Shown here: one piece after another, positions 1-9,012 of the stretch
Position numbering within the stretch: position 1 is the stretch's first letter
How the letters are laid out: the number at the start of each line of letters is the position of its first letter
NCBI RefSeq assembly: GCF_004327285.1
Contig: NZ_QJUI01000007.1
Location: forward strand, 185,762-249,761
Direction of reading: 5' to 3'
Length of the DNA: 64,000 bases
Origin: Phytopseudomonas daroniae
GTDB taxonomy: Bacteria > Pseudomonadota > Gammaproteobacteria > Pseudomonadales > Pseudomonadaceae
Made by a program: the position numbers and the translations under genes
The notes under the pieces: generated by a model
Database searches by the model: none
What the model was told of the DNA's origin: nothing
The model's input: the letters and a program-made list of their open reading frames with translations, nothing else

Positions 1-124
1 CCGCAATGGTCGGAATAGGCGAGATCGATGGATCGGGGATGGACATGACGAGGCACCATGGTGGTAGTGCCCCGATCTTGTGAAGCGGTTTCTGGTGAAG
101 CCGTTAAGCGAACGTGAAAAAGTG
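1..124. other. Non-coding flank at window start
   Basis: No convincing gene is seen here. The open frame starting at 80 on the plus strand runs antisense to the histidine kinase and has no recognisable domain, so it is treated as a shadow. Confidence 0.5.
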
Positions 125-1396
125 TCAGGACGGCGCCTCGAACGACACCTGAAAACAGCTGCCGGTAACGGGCAGGCTGTGCACCGATATCTGCCAGCCC
201 TGGTGGGCGCAGATGCGTTTGACCAGCGACAGCCCCAGGCCGAGGCCCTCGCCACGGGCCTGCTCGCCGCGTACGAACGGGTCGAAAATCTGTTCGTGAT
301 GCTGTTCCGGGATGCCGACGCCGCTGTCCTCGACGCGAAACCCACTAGGCAGCAGGGTGAGTTTCACGAAGCCGGTTTCGGTGTAATGCAACGCGTTGCG
401 CAGTAGGTTGGCCATCACCGTACGCAGCAAGGTGGGGTTGTAGATACCATCGTTCTGCGCTTCCACTTCCAGGCGGAAATCCAGACCTTTCTCGCGCATC
501 GGCGGTGACCAGATATCGACCTGCTCATCGGCGATCTGGCGCAGGCTGGCACTGCCCGGGAACGTGCTTTCGTTACCCTTGACGCGGGCCAGTTGCAGGA
601 AGGTCTGCACCAGATCCTGCATCTCGGTGCTGGCTCTTTCGATGCGTTCCACCTGCTTGCGTTGCACTGGCTCCAGGGCGACCTGGGAGAGCAGCTCGCA
701 CGAGCTGGCGATGACCATCAACGGCGTGCGCAGCTCATGGCTGACGTCACTGGTGAACAGGCGTTCACGCTCCAGGGACTGACGCAGGCGCCCCAGGGTG
801 CTATCGAATGCGGCGGCAAGCTGGCCGACTTCATCGTCCGGGTATTCCGGTGCCAGGGCCGGCGCCAACGGCAGGAGCTGGTCGCGGTGACGCACCTGAT
901 TGGCCAGCTTGCTCACTGGCCTCATCACCCGTTCGGACATGAACCAGCCCAGGCCCAGGGCACCGAGCACGGACAGCAGAAAGCCCGCCAGCACGACGTT
1001 GAACAGCACCTGCTCGCGCTTTTCGAACTCACTCTGTTCCTTCACCAGCAGGTAGCGGTCACCGTCGATGGTCTGGCTAAAGATATAGAACGCTCGCTCG
1101 CCCTCTAGCTGCTCGCTGAAGCCCTCCGGTGATTCGGCATAACGGCTGGGGATCGCGTATTGCGGATAGCCCGAGGCATAAAAGCGGGTTTTCGCATCCA
1201 GACGCGGAGCCTGGTCGTTCTTCAAATCCTGCTCCATGACCGCCCCCAGTTCCAGGGCGAGCTCTTCGGAAACCAGGTGTTCCTCGATCAGGTGAACGAT
1301 GGCCACGATGCTCAGGGAAAAGACCCCGCTGACCAGAACGGTCATGGTCACGAAGGCGATGAGGATGCGCCGTCGGAACGGCTGCTTAGTTTCCAT
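125..1396 (-). CDS. Sensor histidine kinase of a ColS/CprS-like two-component system
   Basis: Inner-membrane sensor kinase of about 423 residues. It has two membrane segments (about residues 11-37 and 130-153) bracketing a periplasmic sensor region of roughly 90 residues, followed by a HAMP-like linker, the phosphoacceptor motif SDVSHELRTPL (His about 220), and a C-terminal ATPase domain with GVGIPE and GLGLGLSLV. The start is placed at 1396 because the resulting ATG overlaps the last 11 bases of the response regulator gene, which is typical translational coupling; the frame is open to 1429. Its partner is the upstream regulator at 1386-2069. By family, such pairs sense cell-envelope conditions (metals, cationic peptides), but the ligand cannot be read from sequence. 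ColS and CprS are paralogues that I cannot separate here. Confidence 0.9.
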   Translation of the reverse strand: METKQPFRRRILIAFVTMTVLVSGVFSLSIVAIVHLIEEHLVSEELALELGAVMEQDLKNDQAPRLDAKTRFYASGYPQYAIPSRYAESPEGFSEQLEGERAFYIFSQTIDGDRYLLVKEQSEFEKREQVLFNVVLAGFLLSVLGALGLGWFMSERVMRPVSKLANQVRHRDQLLPLAPALAPEYPDDEVGQLAAAFDSTLGRLRQSLERERLFTSDVSHELRTPLMVIASSCELLSQVALEPVQRKQVERIERASTEMQDLVQTFLQLARVKGNESTFPGSASLRQIADEQVDIWSPPMREKGLDFRLEVEAQNDGIYNPTLLRTVMANLLRNALHYTETGFVKLTLLPSGFRVEDSGVGIPEQHHEQIFDPFVRGEQARGEGLGLGLSLVKRICAHQGWQISVHSLPVTGSCFQVSFEAPS

Positions 1397-2069
1397 CGCG
1401 ATTCGCTGCCAGACGGTAGCCCACGCCATGCAAGGTATGCAGCAATGCCGTGGTGAAGGGTTTGTCGATGGCCTGGCGCAATTGATGGATGTGGCTGCGC
1501 AAGCTGTCGCTGTCAGGGCAGTCGTCGCCCCACAAGGCTTCTTCCAGGGCCTCGCGGCGCACCACGGCGGGCGAGCGCTGCATCAGCACCGCCAGCAGTT
1601 TCATGCCCAGCGGGTTGAGTTTGATGGGCGTGCCGGAGCGGGTCACGGTCAGGGTATCGAGGTCGTATGTGAGCTCGGCGACTTCCAGCAGCCGTCGGCG
1701 ATTGCCCTGCGAGCGACGCAGAATGGCTTCGATGCGCGCGACCAGCTCGGACAGCGCAAAGGGTTTGATCAGGTAATCGTCGGCGCCGGCACTCAGGCCT
1801 TGCAGGCGGTCTTCCAGGGCGTCGCGCGCGGTGAGCATCAGGATCGGTATGCTGCTGCGCGCTTCTTCGCGCAATCGACGGCACAACTGATAGCCATCCA
1901 GGCCGGGCAGCATGATGTCCAGTACGATCAGGTCGTAATGGCCCTGAGTGGCAAGGTGCAGGCCGGACAGACCATCCTGGGCGCAATCCGCCGTGTAACC
2001 CTTGAGCTGCAGGTAATCCAGGATATTGGCCAGGATGTCGCGGTTGTCTTCGATCACCAAAATGCGCAT
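1386..2069 (-). CDS. OmpR-family response regulator, ColR/CprR-like
   Basis: A 227-residue response regulator. The receiver domain has phosphoacceptor Asp51 (IVLDIMLPG) and conserved Lys102 (LIKPF), followed by an OmpR/PhoB winged-helix DNA-binding domain ending in HGVGYRL. The stretch ALWGDDCPDSDSLRSHIHQL closely matches what I recall of Pseudomonas ColR, and CprR is a near paralogue. It is the first gene of a two-gene operon, with its stop codon overlapping the kinase start. In the family ColR controls genes for membrane and LPS maintenance under zinc or phenol stress; that role is inferred here. Confidence 0.92.
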   Translation of the reverse strand: MRILVIEDNRDILANILDYLQLKGYTADCAQDGLSGLHLATQGHYDLIVLDIMLPGLDGYQLCRRLREEARSSIPILMLTARDALEDRLQGLSAGADDYLIKPFALSELVARIEAILRRSQGNRRRLLEVAELTYDLDTLTVTRSGTPIKLNPLGMKLLAVLMQRSPAVVRREALEEALWGDDCPDSDSLRSHIHQLRQAIDKPFTTALLHTLHGVGYRLAANRDGN

Positions 2070-2409
2070 GCAACGTTCTCTTCACAGGGGTTGACGCTTT
2101 TTTCACGAAGCATTGACGAAGCCTTCATAGGGTAATCGCACGATTGTCGCTCGTTCATCCAGCCAGGCTCATACGATGCCACAGCTCCGATATGCCTCAC
2201 CACGCTCCTTGCCGTTTGCCTGCCGCTCTGCACGCCAGGAGCGCCGCTCAATGAAAAAGGGCTGAATGCCCATGTCGCCTTTAAAAAGTCATGCGAACAA
2301 GGCACATTCATGCGCTTGTATGCAGGGCGACCGAAGCGCGCAAGGCCCCTTGCGTATTCACCTGCAGATGCGTCGATCATGACGCCACGTGACCTTTCGA
2401 GATGCCTGC
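2070..2409. other. Intergenic region between two-component operon and chrA
   Basis: About 340 bases separating two divergent transcription units. It must hold the promoters for the leftward regulator operon and the rightward transporter. No strong palindrome, terminator or small gene stands out; the minus-strand open frame across it has no recognisable features. Confidence 0.5.
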
Positions 2410-3606
2410 ATGCCCGATGCCTCAAGTGACGATCGCAGCCCGTGGTTGATCTTTTTGGTCTTCCTGCGCCTGGGGCTTACTTCCTTCGGTGGCCCGGTCG
2501 CTCATCTCGGCTACTTTCGCGAGGAGTTCGTCAGCCGCCGACGCTGGTTGAGCGAGGCCAGTTATGTGGAGCTCATCGCGCTCTGTCAGTTCCTGCCGGG
2601 CGCCGCCAGCAGCCAGGTCGGCATGGTGATCGGCTTGTCGCAGGCGGGCTACCGCGGTGCACTGGCGGCCTGGGTCGGCTTCACTTTGCCTTCGGCCGTG
2701 CTCCTGATGCTGTTCGCCCAGGGCATCTCAGGCCATGGAGATGCCCTGGCGTCCGGTGCCTTGCACGGTTTGAAGATCGTCGCGGCCGCCGTCGTCGCCC
2801 AGGCGGTGTGGGGCATGGCGAACACGCTCTGTCCGGACATGCCACGCCGGTTATTGATGGTGATCGCCGCCTGTGCGGCATTCCTGTTACCTGGCGCCTG
2901 GGGGCAGCTTGCGGTGATCCTGGGCGCCGGGCTCGCTGGTTGTGCGCTACTCAAACCCGTGGAAAAAGCCGCGCAGGATGCGCTGCCCATCGACATCAGT
3001 CCGCAAGCTGGAGCCCTCTGGCTGGCTCTGTTCGTTGCCTTGCTGCTTGGCTTGCCGGTGTTGGCCCACTTGCTGGAAAACCAGATACTGGGCCTGTTGG
3101 ATGCCTTCTACCGAACGGGCTCGCTGGTGTTCGGCGGCGGGCACGTGATGCTGCCGCTGCTGCAGGCCGAAGTGGTCGCGAACGGCTGGGTCAGCAGCGA
3201 CCTGTTCCTCGCCGGTTATGGTGCTACTCAGGCCGTACCTGGCCCCTTGTTCACCTTCGCGGCGTTTCTCGGCAGCACCATGCAGGCGCCGCTATCGGGT
3301 TGGATCGGCGGTCTGCTTTGTCTGTTGGCGATTTTCGCGCCGTCGTTCCTGCTGCTGGTCGGTGTGCTGCCGTTCTGGGCTCGGCTGCGTACCCGCCCGC
3401 GGGTGCAGGCGGCGATGCTCGGGGTCAACGCTGGCGTGGTCGGTCTGCTATTGGCCACGCTGTACCAGCCAGTGGGTACCAGCGCCATCCTGAGTCTCTG
3501 GGATTTTGCCCTGGCGGTGGTCGCCCTGATCGCACTGATGGCCTGCAAGTTTCCGCCCTGGCTGGTGGTGCTGGCTGGCGCCGCTGTCGGCTGGCTGGTG
3601 CTCTGA
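2410..3606 (+). CDS. chrA: Chromate transporter ChrA (CHR family)
   Basis: A membrane protein of about 398 residues with the two-domain architecture of long-chain CHR transporters. The N-terminal half contains FLRLGLTSFGGPVAHLG near residue 25 and the C-terminal half contains TGSLVFGGGHVMLPLL near residue 240, the two homologous signature regions, each followed by hydrophobic segments. The family exports chromate (CrO4 2-) across the inner membrane, although many chromosomal homologues have untested substrates. The ATG at 2410 is preferred over the in-frame GTG at 2389. It converges on the HAD phosphatase gene with only 5 bases between the stop codons. Confidence 0.88.
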   Translation: MPDASSDDRSPWLIFLVFLRLGLTSFGGPVAHLGYFREEFVSRRRWLSEASYVELIALCQFLPGAASSQVGMVIGLSQAGYRGALAAWVGFTLPSAVLLMLFAQGISGHGDALASGALHGLKIVAAAVVAQAVWGMANTLCPDMPRRLLMVIAACAAFLLPGAWGQLAVILGAGLAGCALLKPVEKAAQDALPIDISPQAGALWLALFVALLLGLPVLAHLLENQILGLLDAFYRTGSLVFGGGHVMLPLLQAEVVANGWVSSDLFLAGYGATQAVPGPLFTFAAFLGSTMQAPLSGWIGGLLCLLAIFAPSFLLLVGVLPFWARLRTRPRVQAAMLGVNAGVVGLLLATLYQPVGTSAILSLWDFALAVVALIALMACKFPPWLVVLAGAAVGWLVL

Positions 3607-3611
3607 AGGGC

Positions 3612-4310
3612 CTATTGCCCGGCGCTACCTGCTTCGGCGCGCAGTTGCTCGACCAGTCCCGGCAGTTCACTCATGCGCCCGATCAGGTGCTCCACGCCCA
3701 GTTGGCGCAGGGTTTCGCCGTGTTCCGGGGGGATGTGGCTGGCGCCGAGAAAACCGACTACCTGCATGCCTGCCGTCAATGCGGCGGTCACGCCGGTAAC
3801 GCTGTCTTCGACGACCAGGCAGTTACGTGGGTCGACGCCAGCGCTCTTCGCGGCCAGCAGATAGAGATCCGGCGCCGGTTTTGGCCGCTCGACCTGATCG
3901 GCGCTGAACGCGCCGCGGTTGACGCGTTCGACCAGCTCGCAGCGTTGCAGGGCGAAGGCCACTGCGTCCGCATAGCTGTTGGAGGCCACGGCCAGCGGCA
4001 GGTCGATCTTCAGCAGGGCATCGCGCACGCCTTCGATCGGCTGCACTTCACTGCGGATCAGCGCCTTGATGATGGTGCGGTGTTCTTCGAGAAACCCCTC
4101 GGGCAGGGGGGTACCGAAATGCGCCTCGACCCGGGCCAGGATGTCGCGGCTCTGCAGCCCGAAAGTGCCGGCCAGCACCACGTCCAGCTCATGAACCGGG
4201 TAATGTTCGGCCAGCGCCGCGTGCAGGTGACGCTCGGCGATGATCTCGCTGTCGATCAGCACGCCGTCGCAGTCGCAGATCAGCAGTTCGATGGGCGGTT
4301 TCGGCTGCAT
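3612..4310 (-). CDS. HAD-superfamily phosphatase, beta-phosphoglucomutase-like subfamily
   Basis: A 232-residue cytosolic hydrolase. Motif I is CDCDGVLIDSE (residues about 12-22, with nucleophile Asp and general-acid Asp), motif II is AVASNS, and motif III/IV are KPAPD and VVEDSVTG. This is the subfamily I cap arrangement of YieH/phosphoglycolate-phosphatase-like enzymes that hydrolyse small phosphate esters (sugar phosphates, 6-phosphogluconate or nucleotides). The substrate cannot be assigned. It lies 50 bases downstream of the amino-acid permease on the same strand and could be the last gene of that transcription unit. Confidence 0.88.
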   Translation of the reverse strand: MQPKPPIELLICDCDGVLIDSEIIAERHLHAALAEHYPVHELDVVLAGTFGLQSRDILARVEAHFGTPLPEGFLEEHRTIIKALIRSEVQPIEGVRDALLKIDLPLAVASNSYADAVAFALQRCELVERVNRGAFSADQVERPKPAPDLYLLAAKSAGVDPRNCLVVEDSVTGVTAALTAGMQVVGFLGASHIPPEHGETLRQLGVEHLIGRMSELPGLVEQLRAEAGSAGQ

Positions 4311-4360
4311 GGCGGCAATCTCCTAAAGGGCGGGAGGGCTTGTTTAACACAGAACCCGCC

Positions 4361-5710
4361 TCAGTTCGAACCGGAAGCCACCGGCTCGGCCGACCGTTGC
4401 AGCAACAGAAGTGGTAACCCCGCGCCCAGTACCACCAGGCCAAGCAGCGCTCCAATGCCCGCATACAGTGCGCTCGACCAGAACAGTGCCAGGCAACTGG
4501 CGGCGAACAGCAAGGGTATCAGCGGGTACAGAGGCACGCTGAAGGGCCGTGCGCGATTCGGGTGCAGGCGGCGCAGGCGCAGCAGGGAAAGGGCGGTCAG
4601 GCACATGAACAGCCAGAACACCGGTGCGGTGTAGGCGACCATGCTCTGTACACCGTTCTCGCTCAAGGCACCGAACAGGATCAGCGGCAGAGTGATCAGG
4701 CATTGCACCAGCAGCGCCCGCACCGGCGTTGCGGCGCGATCGTTCCAGGCGCCGAGCATCGACAGTTGCGGCACGTCGCGGCCCAGCGCGTAGTACACCC
4801 GCGAGCCGGTGAGAATGGTGGCGTTCAGGGTGCTGATGGCGGTGATGCAGATCAGTACGCTGAGCAGCACGCCACCCCAGGGGCCGGCGACGATGGTCAT
4901 CAGGTCGGCACCGATGGCGCTGGACTGGCGCAGACCTTCGAGGCCGAAGATGTTGATGAACACCAGGTTGGCCAGCAGGTACACGGCCGTCACCACCAGG
5001 GTGCCGAGCAGCAACACGCGGCTCATGTTGCGCCCCGGGTTGCGCAACTCGCCGGAGAGATAAGCCACTTCATTCCAGCCGCCGTAGGTGAGCAGCACGA
5101 AGACCATGCCCATGCCGAGCATGCCTGCCAGGTTGCCCTCGGTTGGTGGGGCCGCCTGCGCTGTGAGCGTAACCGGTTCGGCCAGCAGCAGGCCGGCGAG
5201 AACCACCGTGACCAGCGCTACCAGCGTGATTCCGGTGAACACCACCTGCAGACGTTTCGACTCATAGGTGCCGAGGATATTCAGCGCGGTCAGCACCAGC
5301 ACCACCAGGGCGGCGTGCCAGGCGCTGCCATGGTCGCCCAGCGGCAGCAGGCGCTGGGCGTAATCGCCATAGATGAAGGCCACCACGGCGATAGCGCCGG
5401 TCTGGATCACCGTGCCCCTGGCCCAGGCGAACAGCAGGCTGACCTGCCGGCCCCAAGCCAGGTTGAGGTAGTGGTATTCACCGCCGCGATCCGGATAGCT
5501 GGCGCCGAGTTCGGCATAGCACAGCGCGCCGACCAGCATCACCAAGCCCCCGGCCAGCCACAGGCCGATGTACAGCACGGCGCTGTCGACGTGCTGGGCA
5601 ACCAACGGCGGGAAGCCGAAGATGCCTACGCCGATCACCACGCCGACCAGCATGGCGACGCCGTCGATGACCGATAGGCCGGGTTGTCGTGTCGCTGTGC
5701 GTGCGTTCAT
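4361..5710 (-). CDS. APC-family amino acid permease
   Basis: A 449-residue inner-membrane transporter with about 12 hydrophobic segments. The N-terminus carries the APC signature, with GVVIGVGIFGFPPL in TM1 (residues about 22-35), followed by a helix ending in CYAELGASYPDRGGEY and later YGGWNEVAYLSGE. APC proteins import or exchange amino acids or amines with H+. The L-type/YjeH-like layout gives no safe substrate call. The start is only 3 bases past the stop of the methyltransferase gene, so the two genes are translationally close and probably co-transcribed. The ribosome site GGAG lies inside the end of the upstream gene. Confidence 0.88.
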   Translation of the reverse strand: MNARTATRQPGLSVIDGVAMLVGVVIGVGIFGFPPLVAQHVDSAVLYIGLWLAGGLVMLVGALCYAELGASYPDRGGEYHYLNLAWGRQVSLLFAWARGTVIQTGAIAVVAFIYGDYAQRLLPLGDHGSAWHAALVVLVLTALNILGTYESKRLQVVFTGITLVALVTVVLAGLLLAEPVTLTAQAAPPTEGNLAGMLGMGMVFVLLTYGGWNEVAYLSGELRNPGRNMSRVLLLGTLVVTAVYLLANLVFINIFGLEGLRQSSAIGADLMTIVAGPWGGVLLSVLICITAISTLNATILTGSRVYYALGRDVPQLSMLGAWNDRAATPVRALLVQCLITLPLILFGALSENGVQSMVAYTAPVFWLFMCLTALSLLRLRRLHPNRARPFSVPLYPLIPLLFAASCLALFWSSALYAGIGALLGLVVLGAGLPLLLLQRSAEPVASGSN

Positions 5711-5713
5711 GAC

Positions 5714-6508
5714 TTAGCTCCGTCGTGCGCTCCAGCCGGTCACCGCGCCTTCGGCGGAAATCGGTTCGATGCGATCACCCTCGACCTGGCCGACGTACAG
5801 CTTGCCGTCGACCTCGAAGCGCAACTCGGTGCCGTTCAGGCGCCCGCGCAGGTTTTCCTGATGCTGGGTGGTGCCGCTGATTTCCTGGAAATGCTGCTGC
5901 AGGTCGACCTGGAAGGTTTTGCCCTCGCTCTCGATCTGCCAGTTGCCCGCCACCTTGGCCGGCACGATCCACAGGTAGATGCTCGCGCCTTCGACGATAT
6001 CGCTGCGATCCGGCTCCCAGTCCTCCATGCTGAAGGCGTGGGACACCACGCGCGTGCCGGGCTCCAGGGTGTCGAGGATTACCGGGCGCAAGCGCATGTT
6101 GACGGTCGACAGCAGGTACATGGTCAGCACGTCGGCATCGGAGATGTCCTTCTTGAACAGGTCACCCTGCTCGAACACCACCTTGTCCGCGACACCAGCC
6201 TGTTGGGCGTTGGCTTCGGCTTCCTCGATGCGCTGCGGGTTCAGGTCGATGCCATAGGCGGCCTTGGCACCGCGGTCTTTTACCGCCGAAATGGCGATGC
6301 GGCCGTCACCCGAACCGAGGTCGACCACGTAATCATCCGGGCCGACATTGGCCATTTCCAGCATGCGCGCCACCACCGGTTCGGGCGTAGGTACGAAGGG
6401 CACGTCGAGGGCAATCGTCTGGGCATGAGCGGACGCGCTGTGCAGTAGGCCAAACAGAGCCAACGCAGTAGCGCAGAAGGAGAAGGGACGGGCGGATGCG
6501 GTTCTCAT
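5714..6508 (-). CDS. Exported class I SAM-dependent methyltransferase-like protein
   Basis: A protein of about 264 residues. The N-terminus is a clear Sec signal peptide (basic MRTASAR, hydrophobic core FCATALALFGLL, Ala-rich cleavage zone SAHAQ). It is followed by a methyltransferase domain with motif I VDLGSGDGRIAI and the acidic loop YGIDLNP. The start at 6508 has GAGGAG about 9 bases upstream and is chosen over the frame start at 6577. The C-terminal 90 residues form a beta-rich extension without recognised motifs. A SAM enzyme outside the cytoplasm is puzzling because SAM is not known to be available there. It may be a repurposed fold or depend on an unknown methyl source. First gene of a probable operon with the APC permease. 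Confidence 0.82.
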   Translation of the reverse strand: MRTASARPFSFCATALALFGLLHSASAHAQTIALDVPFVPTPEPVVARMLEMANVGPDDYVVDLGSGDGRIAISAVKDRGAKAAYGIDLNPQRIEEAEANAQQAGVADKVVFEQGDLFKKDISDADVLTMYLLSTVNMRLRPVILDTLEPGTRVVSHAFSMEDWEPDRSDIVEGASIYLWIVPAKVAGNWQIESEGKTFQVDLQQHFQEISGTTQHQENLRGRLNGTELRFEVDGKLYVGQVEGDRIEPISAEGAVTGWSARRS

Positions 6509-6752
6509 CGGCGGATACTCCTCAGCGGAATCGGTAAGGGTAAGGGAACGATTTTCCGACCGAGGATTTTGCGCCATGGTTCGACCCGTGAAACGCTCCG
6601 CCCCCGGCGACTTGCCCTTAATTGGCCGTCAGCGCAGTTAATACGGCGCCTGCAAGTGTGTTACCTGATGTGAGCGCGCGCTCAAACCATTGCCTTGCCA
6701 GTGCCGAAAAGGCATGGTGGCCGGGTTTTTCAGTCACGGGATCGGGCCATTC

Positions 6753-7967
6753 ATGCGCCTTCTGCACACCTCCGACTGGCATCTGGGCCAGCACTTCATG
6801 GGCAAGACGCGCCAGGCCGAGCACCAGGCGTTCTGCGCCTGGCTGATCGAGCAGGTGCGCGAACACGGGGTGCAGGCGGTGCTGGTCGCCGGGGATATTT
6901 TCGACACCGGTTCGCCGCCCAGTTATGCCCGCGAGCAGTACAACCATTTCGTCGTGGCCCTGCGCGACACCGGCTGCCAACTGGTGGTACTCGGTGGTAA
7001 CCACGATTCGGTGGCGATGCTGGGCGAGAGCCGTACCTTGCTGGCCCAACTCGGCACCCGGGTGATTCCTGGCGTCGGCATTCACTTGCCGGATCAGTTG
7101 CTGGTGCTCGATGGCGCCGATGGCCAGCCCGCGGCACTGCTCTGCGCCATTCCCTTTATCCGCCCGCGCGATGTGCTACGCAGCGAGGCGGGGCAGAGCG
7201 CCGCGGACAAGCAACTGTCGCTGCAACAGGCCATCCATGCGCATTACCAGGCCCTCTTTGAGCTGGCCCTGGCACGTCGCGCTGAACTGGGCACGGCCTT
7301 GCCGATCATCGCCACCGGCCACCTGACCACCGTTGGCGCCAGTGCCAGCGAGTCGGTGCGGGAAATTTACGTCGGCGCGCTGGAAGCCTTTCCAACCTCG
7401 TCCTTCCCGGCTGTTGATTACATCGCCCTGGGGCATATTCATCGACCACAGAAGGTCGGCGGCCTGGAGCACATCCGCTACAGCGGCTCGCCGATTCCCC
7501 TGAGCTTCGATGAGGCTAATCAGCAGAAAGAAGTGCTGCTGGTGGACGTGGACGAGGGTGGCTTGCGTGACGTGCGTGCCTTGCCGGTGCCGAATTTCCA
7601 ACCCCTGCTGTCACTGCGCGGTTCGCTGAAGACCCTGCCGACGGCGCTGGCCGAGGCTGCTCTGCTGGGCACCGCCGAGCGTCCGGTATGGCTGGAGGTA
7701 CAGGTCGACGGCGACGACTACCTGAGCGATCTGCAGGTGCGCATCGCCGCTCTCTGCGAAGGGTTGCCGCTGGAAGTGCTGCGTATCCGCCGGGCACGTG
7801 GCAACGGCGGTGCTGCGTTGCACAGTGAACAGCGCGAGACTCTCGACGAACTCACTCCGCAGCAGGTATTCGAGCAGCGCCTGGCTGCCGAGACGCTGGA
7901 ACCCCAGCAGGTGCAGCGGCTGGAAACCCTGTACCGACAGGTGTTGAACGAGTTGAGCGAAGGCTAG
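6753..7967 (+). CDS. sbcD: Exonuclease subunit SbcD (Mre11 homologue)
   Basis: Nuclease subunit of the SbcCD complex, which trims hairpins and protein-blocked DNA ends during replication and repair. The 404-residue protein has the metallophosphoesterase motifs in order: HTSDWHLGQHF at the N-terminus (residues 5-15), LVAGDIFDTGSPPS, VVLGGNHDS, ATGHLT and ALGHIHRPQ. The start is set at 6753 (MRLLHTSDWH) because that is the family N-terminus; the frame itself is open from 6690. The partner sbcC is not adjacent as usual but 4.8 kb downstream in the same orientation, with unrelated genes in between. Confidence 0.95.
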   Translation: MRLLHTSDWHLGQHFMGKTRQAEHQAFCAWLIEQVREHGVQAVLVAGDIFDTGSPPSYAREQYNHFVVALRDTGCQLVVLGGNHDSVAMLGESRTLLAQLGTRVIPGVGIHLPDQLLVLDGADGQPAALLCAIPFIRPRDVLRSEAGQSAADKQLSLQQAIHAHYQALFELALARRAELGTALPIIATGHLTTVGASASESVREIYVGALEAFPTSSFPAVDYIALGHIHRPQKVGGLEHIRYSGSPIPLSFDEANQQKEVLLVDVDEGGLRDVRALPVPNFQPLLSLRGSLKTLPTALAEAALLGTAERPVWLEVQVDGDDYLSDLQVRIAALCEGLPLEVLRIRRARGNGGAALHSEQRETLDELTPQQVFEQRLAAETLEPQQVQRLETLYRQVLNELSEG

Positions 7968-8020
7968 GGGCTTTTTGGCAAGTAGGTTGGGGGGGGCTGG
8001 TTCAAGGCGATAGCGGCCTG

Positions 8021-8070
8021 TCGGTGACCCGCGTTGAACCATGGATCATGGCCTTCGGCCCCGGATTACG
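8021..8070. repeat. 50 bp dispersed direct repeat, copy A
   Basis: A 50-base stretch beginning tcggtgacccgcgttgaacc and ending ccggattacg recurs at 16655-16704 with one visible mismatch. Both copies sit just downstream of a recombination gene unit and just beside a copy of the palindromic gtagggtgga element, so the two repeats appear to travel as a block. Confidence 0.85.
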
Positions 8071-8102
8071 TTCTACGATCTTAAAGGCGCAAACGGCCAT
8101 TC

Positions 8103-8178
8103 GTAGGGTGGACGACGCTTCATCCGTCCACCACTTTGCGATCGCAATGGTGGATGAAAAGAGCGTCATCCACCCTAC
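8103..8178. repeat. Palindromic gtagggtgga element, copy 1
   Basis: A 76-base element with inverted ends: it starts GTAGGGTGGACGACGCT and ends with the near-reverse complement AGCGTCATCCACCCTAC. The interior holds a second self-complementary part around atcgcaatggtggatga. Three other copies lie at 16760-16849, 37464-37567 and 63802-63890, all intergenic. This copy lacks a 14-base internal segment present in the others. It resembles REP/MITE-like elements of pseudomonads; no gene is inside. Confidence 0.88.
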
Positions 8179-8223
8179 GGGGTGAGCGTCCACTTCCGCC
8201 ATACTGCTGCCTGCCATGGTTCG

Positions 8224-8961
8224 CTAGGAAATCTCGATCTGGTAGCGGAAACCCTCGGCCGCCGCCCGTGATAGCCGATATTCCAGCGGGCTGCGGTCGT
8301 AGCCCAGGGCGATGCGCTCGATCATCACGATGGGTGTTCCCGGTTCGACCGCCAGGGTATCGGCGATGGTGTCATCGGCCGTGCCGACCGTGAGTGTCTC
8401 GCGAGCCGAGGCGATGCACTGGCCGCACTGTTTCTCGTAGAAGGGGTAGAGCAGGTCGCCGAAGGTGGCCGAGTCGATATCCAGCAACACGATGAAGCGT
8501 GATGCCGGCAGCCAGATTTCCTCATGGAACAGGGTGCGATCCTCGATCACCCGCAGGCGCTCCATGCGCAGCACCTGTTCGCCGCTGCCCAGAGCAAGGG
8601 CAGCAGCAACGTCCCTGGACGGCTTTTGCAAGGCTTTCGACAGTATCCGGCTGCTCGGAACTTCCCGCCCGCCGCTGGCATTGACCTGGCGAAAGAAGCG
8701 GAACAGCGAGGCATCGAAGTTCGGCCGACGTACGAAGGTGCCTCGGCCCTGGCTGCGCAGCAGCAGGCCCTCACTGACCAGGGTATCCACCGCCTTGCGC
8801 ACCGTACCGATGGCCACGCCGTACAGGCGGGTCAGTTCCGCTTCGGTGGGAATGGGCTCGCCGGGCGACCATTCTCCCGCCGCGATCTTGGCCAACATCT
8901 CCTCGCGCAGCCGCTGGTAGAGCGGCAGGCGTTCGTCGTACCCCAAGGTGGATGCGTTCAT
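8224..8961 (-). CDS. GntR-family (HutC/UTRA type) transcriptional regulator
   Basis: A 245-residue regulator. Residues about 10-80 are a GntR winged helix (LPLYQRLREEMLAKIAAGEW, then PTEAELTRLYGVAIGTVRKA and GRGTFV). Residues about 95-240 are a UTRA ligand-binding domain of the HutC subfamily. It is divergent from the amidohydrolase gene, with a 176-base shared region holding a TCATATATATGA palindrome, so it very likely represses the hydrolase/transporter pair and is released by their substrate or a product. The inducer is unknown. Confidence 0.9.
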   Translation of the reverse strand: MNASTLGYDERLPLYQRLREEMLAKIAAGEWSPGEPIPTEAELTRLYGVAIGTVRKAVDTLVSEGLLLRSQGRGTFVRRPNFDASLFRFFRQVNASGGREVPSSRILSKALQKPSRDVAAALALGSGEQVLRMERLRVIEDRTLFHEEIWLPASRFIVLLDIDSATFGDLLYPFYEKQCGQCIASARETLTVGTADDTIADTLAVEPGTPIVMIERIALGYDRSPLEYRLSRAAAEGFRYQIEIS

Positions 8962-9012
8962 GCACTGATTCCGATTTTCAGACCGGCTGCCACTTTAACA
9001 CCGGCATGTCGA

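Noticed and set aside
2442..4634. Long open frame on the plus strand, 730 residues, across chrA and the HAD gene
   Set aside because: It is a +1 shadow of chrA and antisense to the HAD gene, with no domain and arginine/proline-rich translation typical of GC-rich off-frames.
8002..8393. Short frames around the first repeat cluster
   Set aside because: They overlap repeats and the GntR gene's 3' end, with arginine/proline-rich translations and no start signal.
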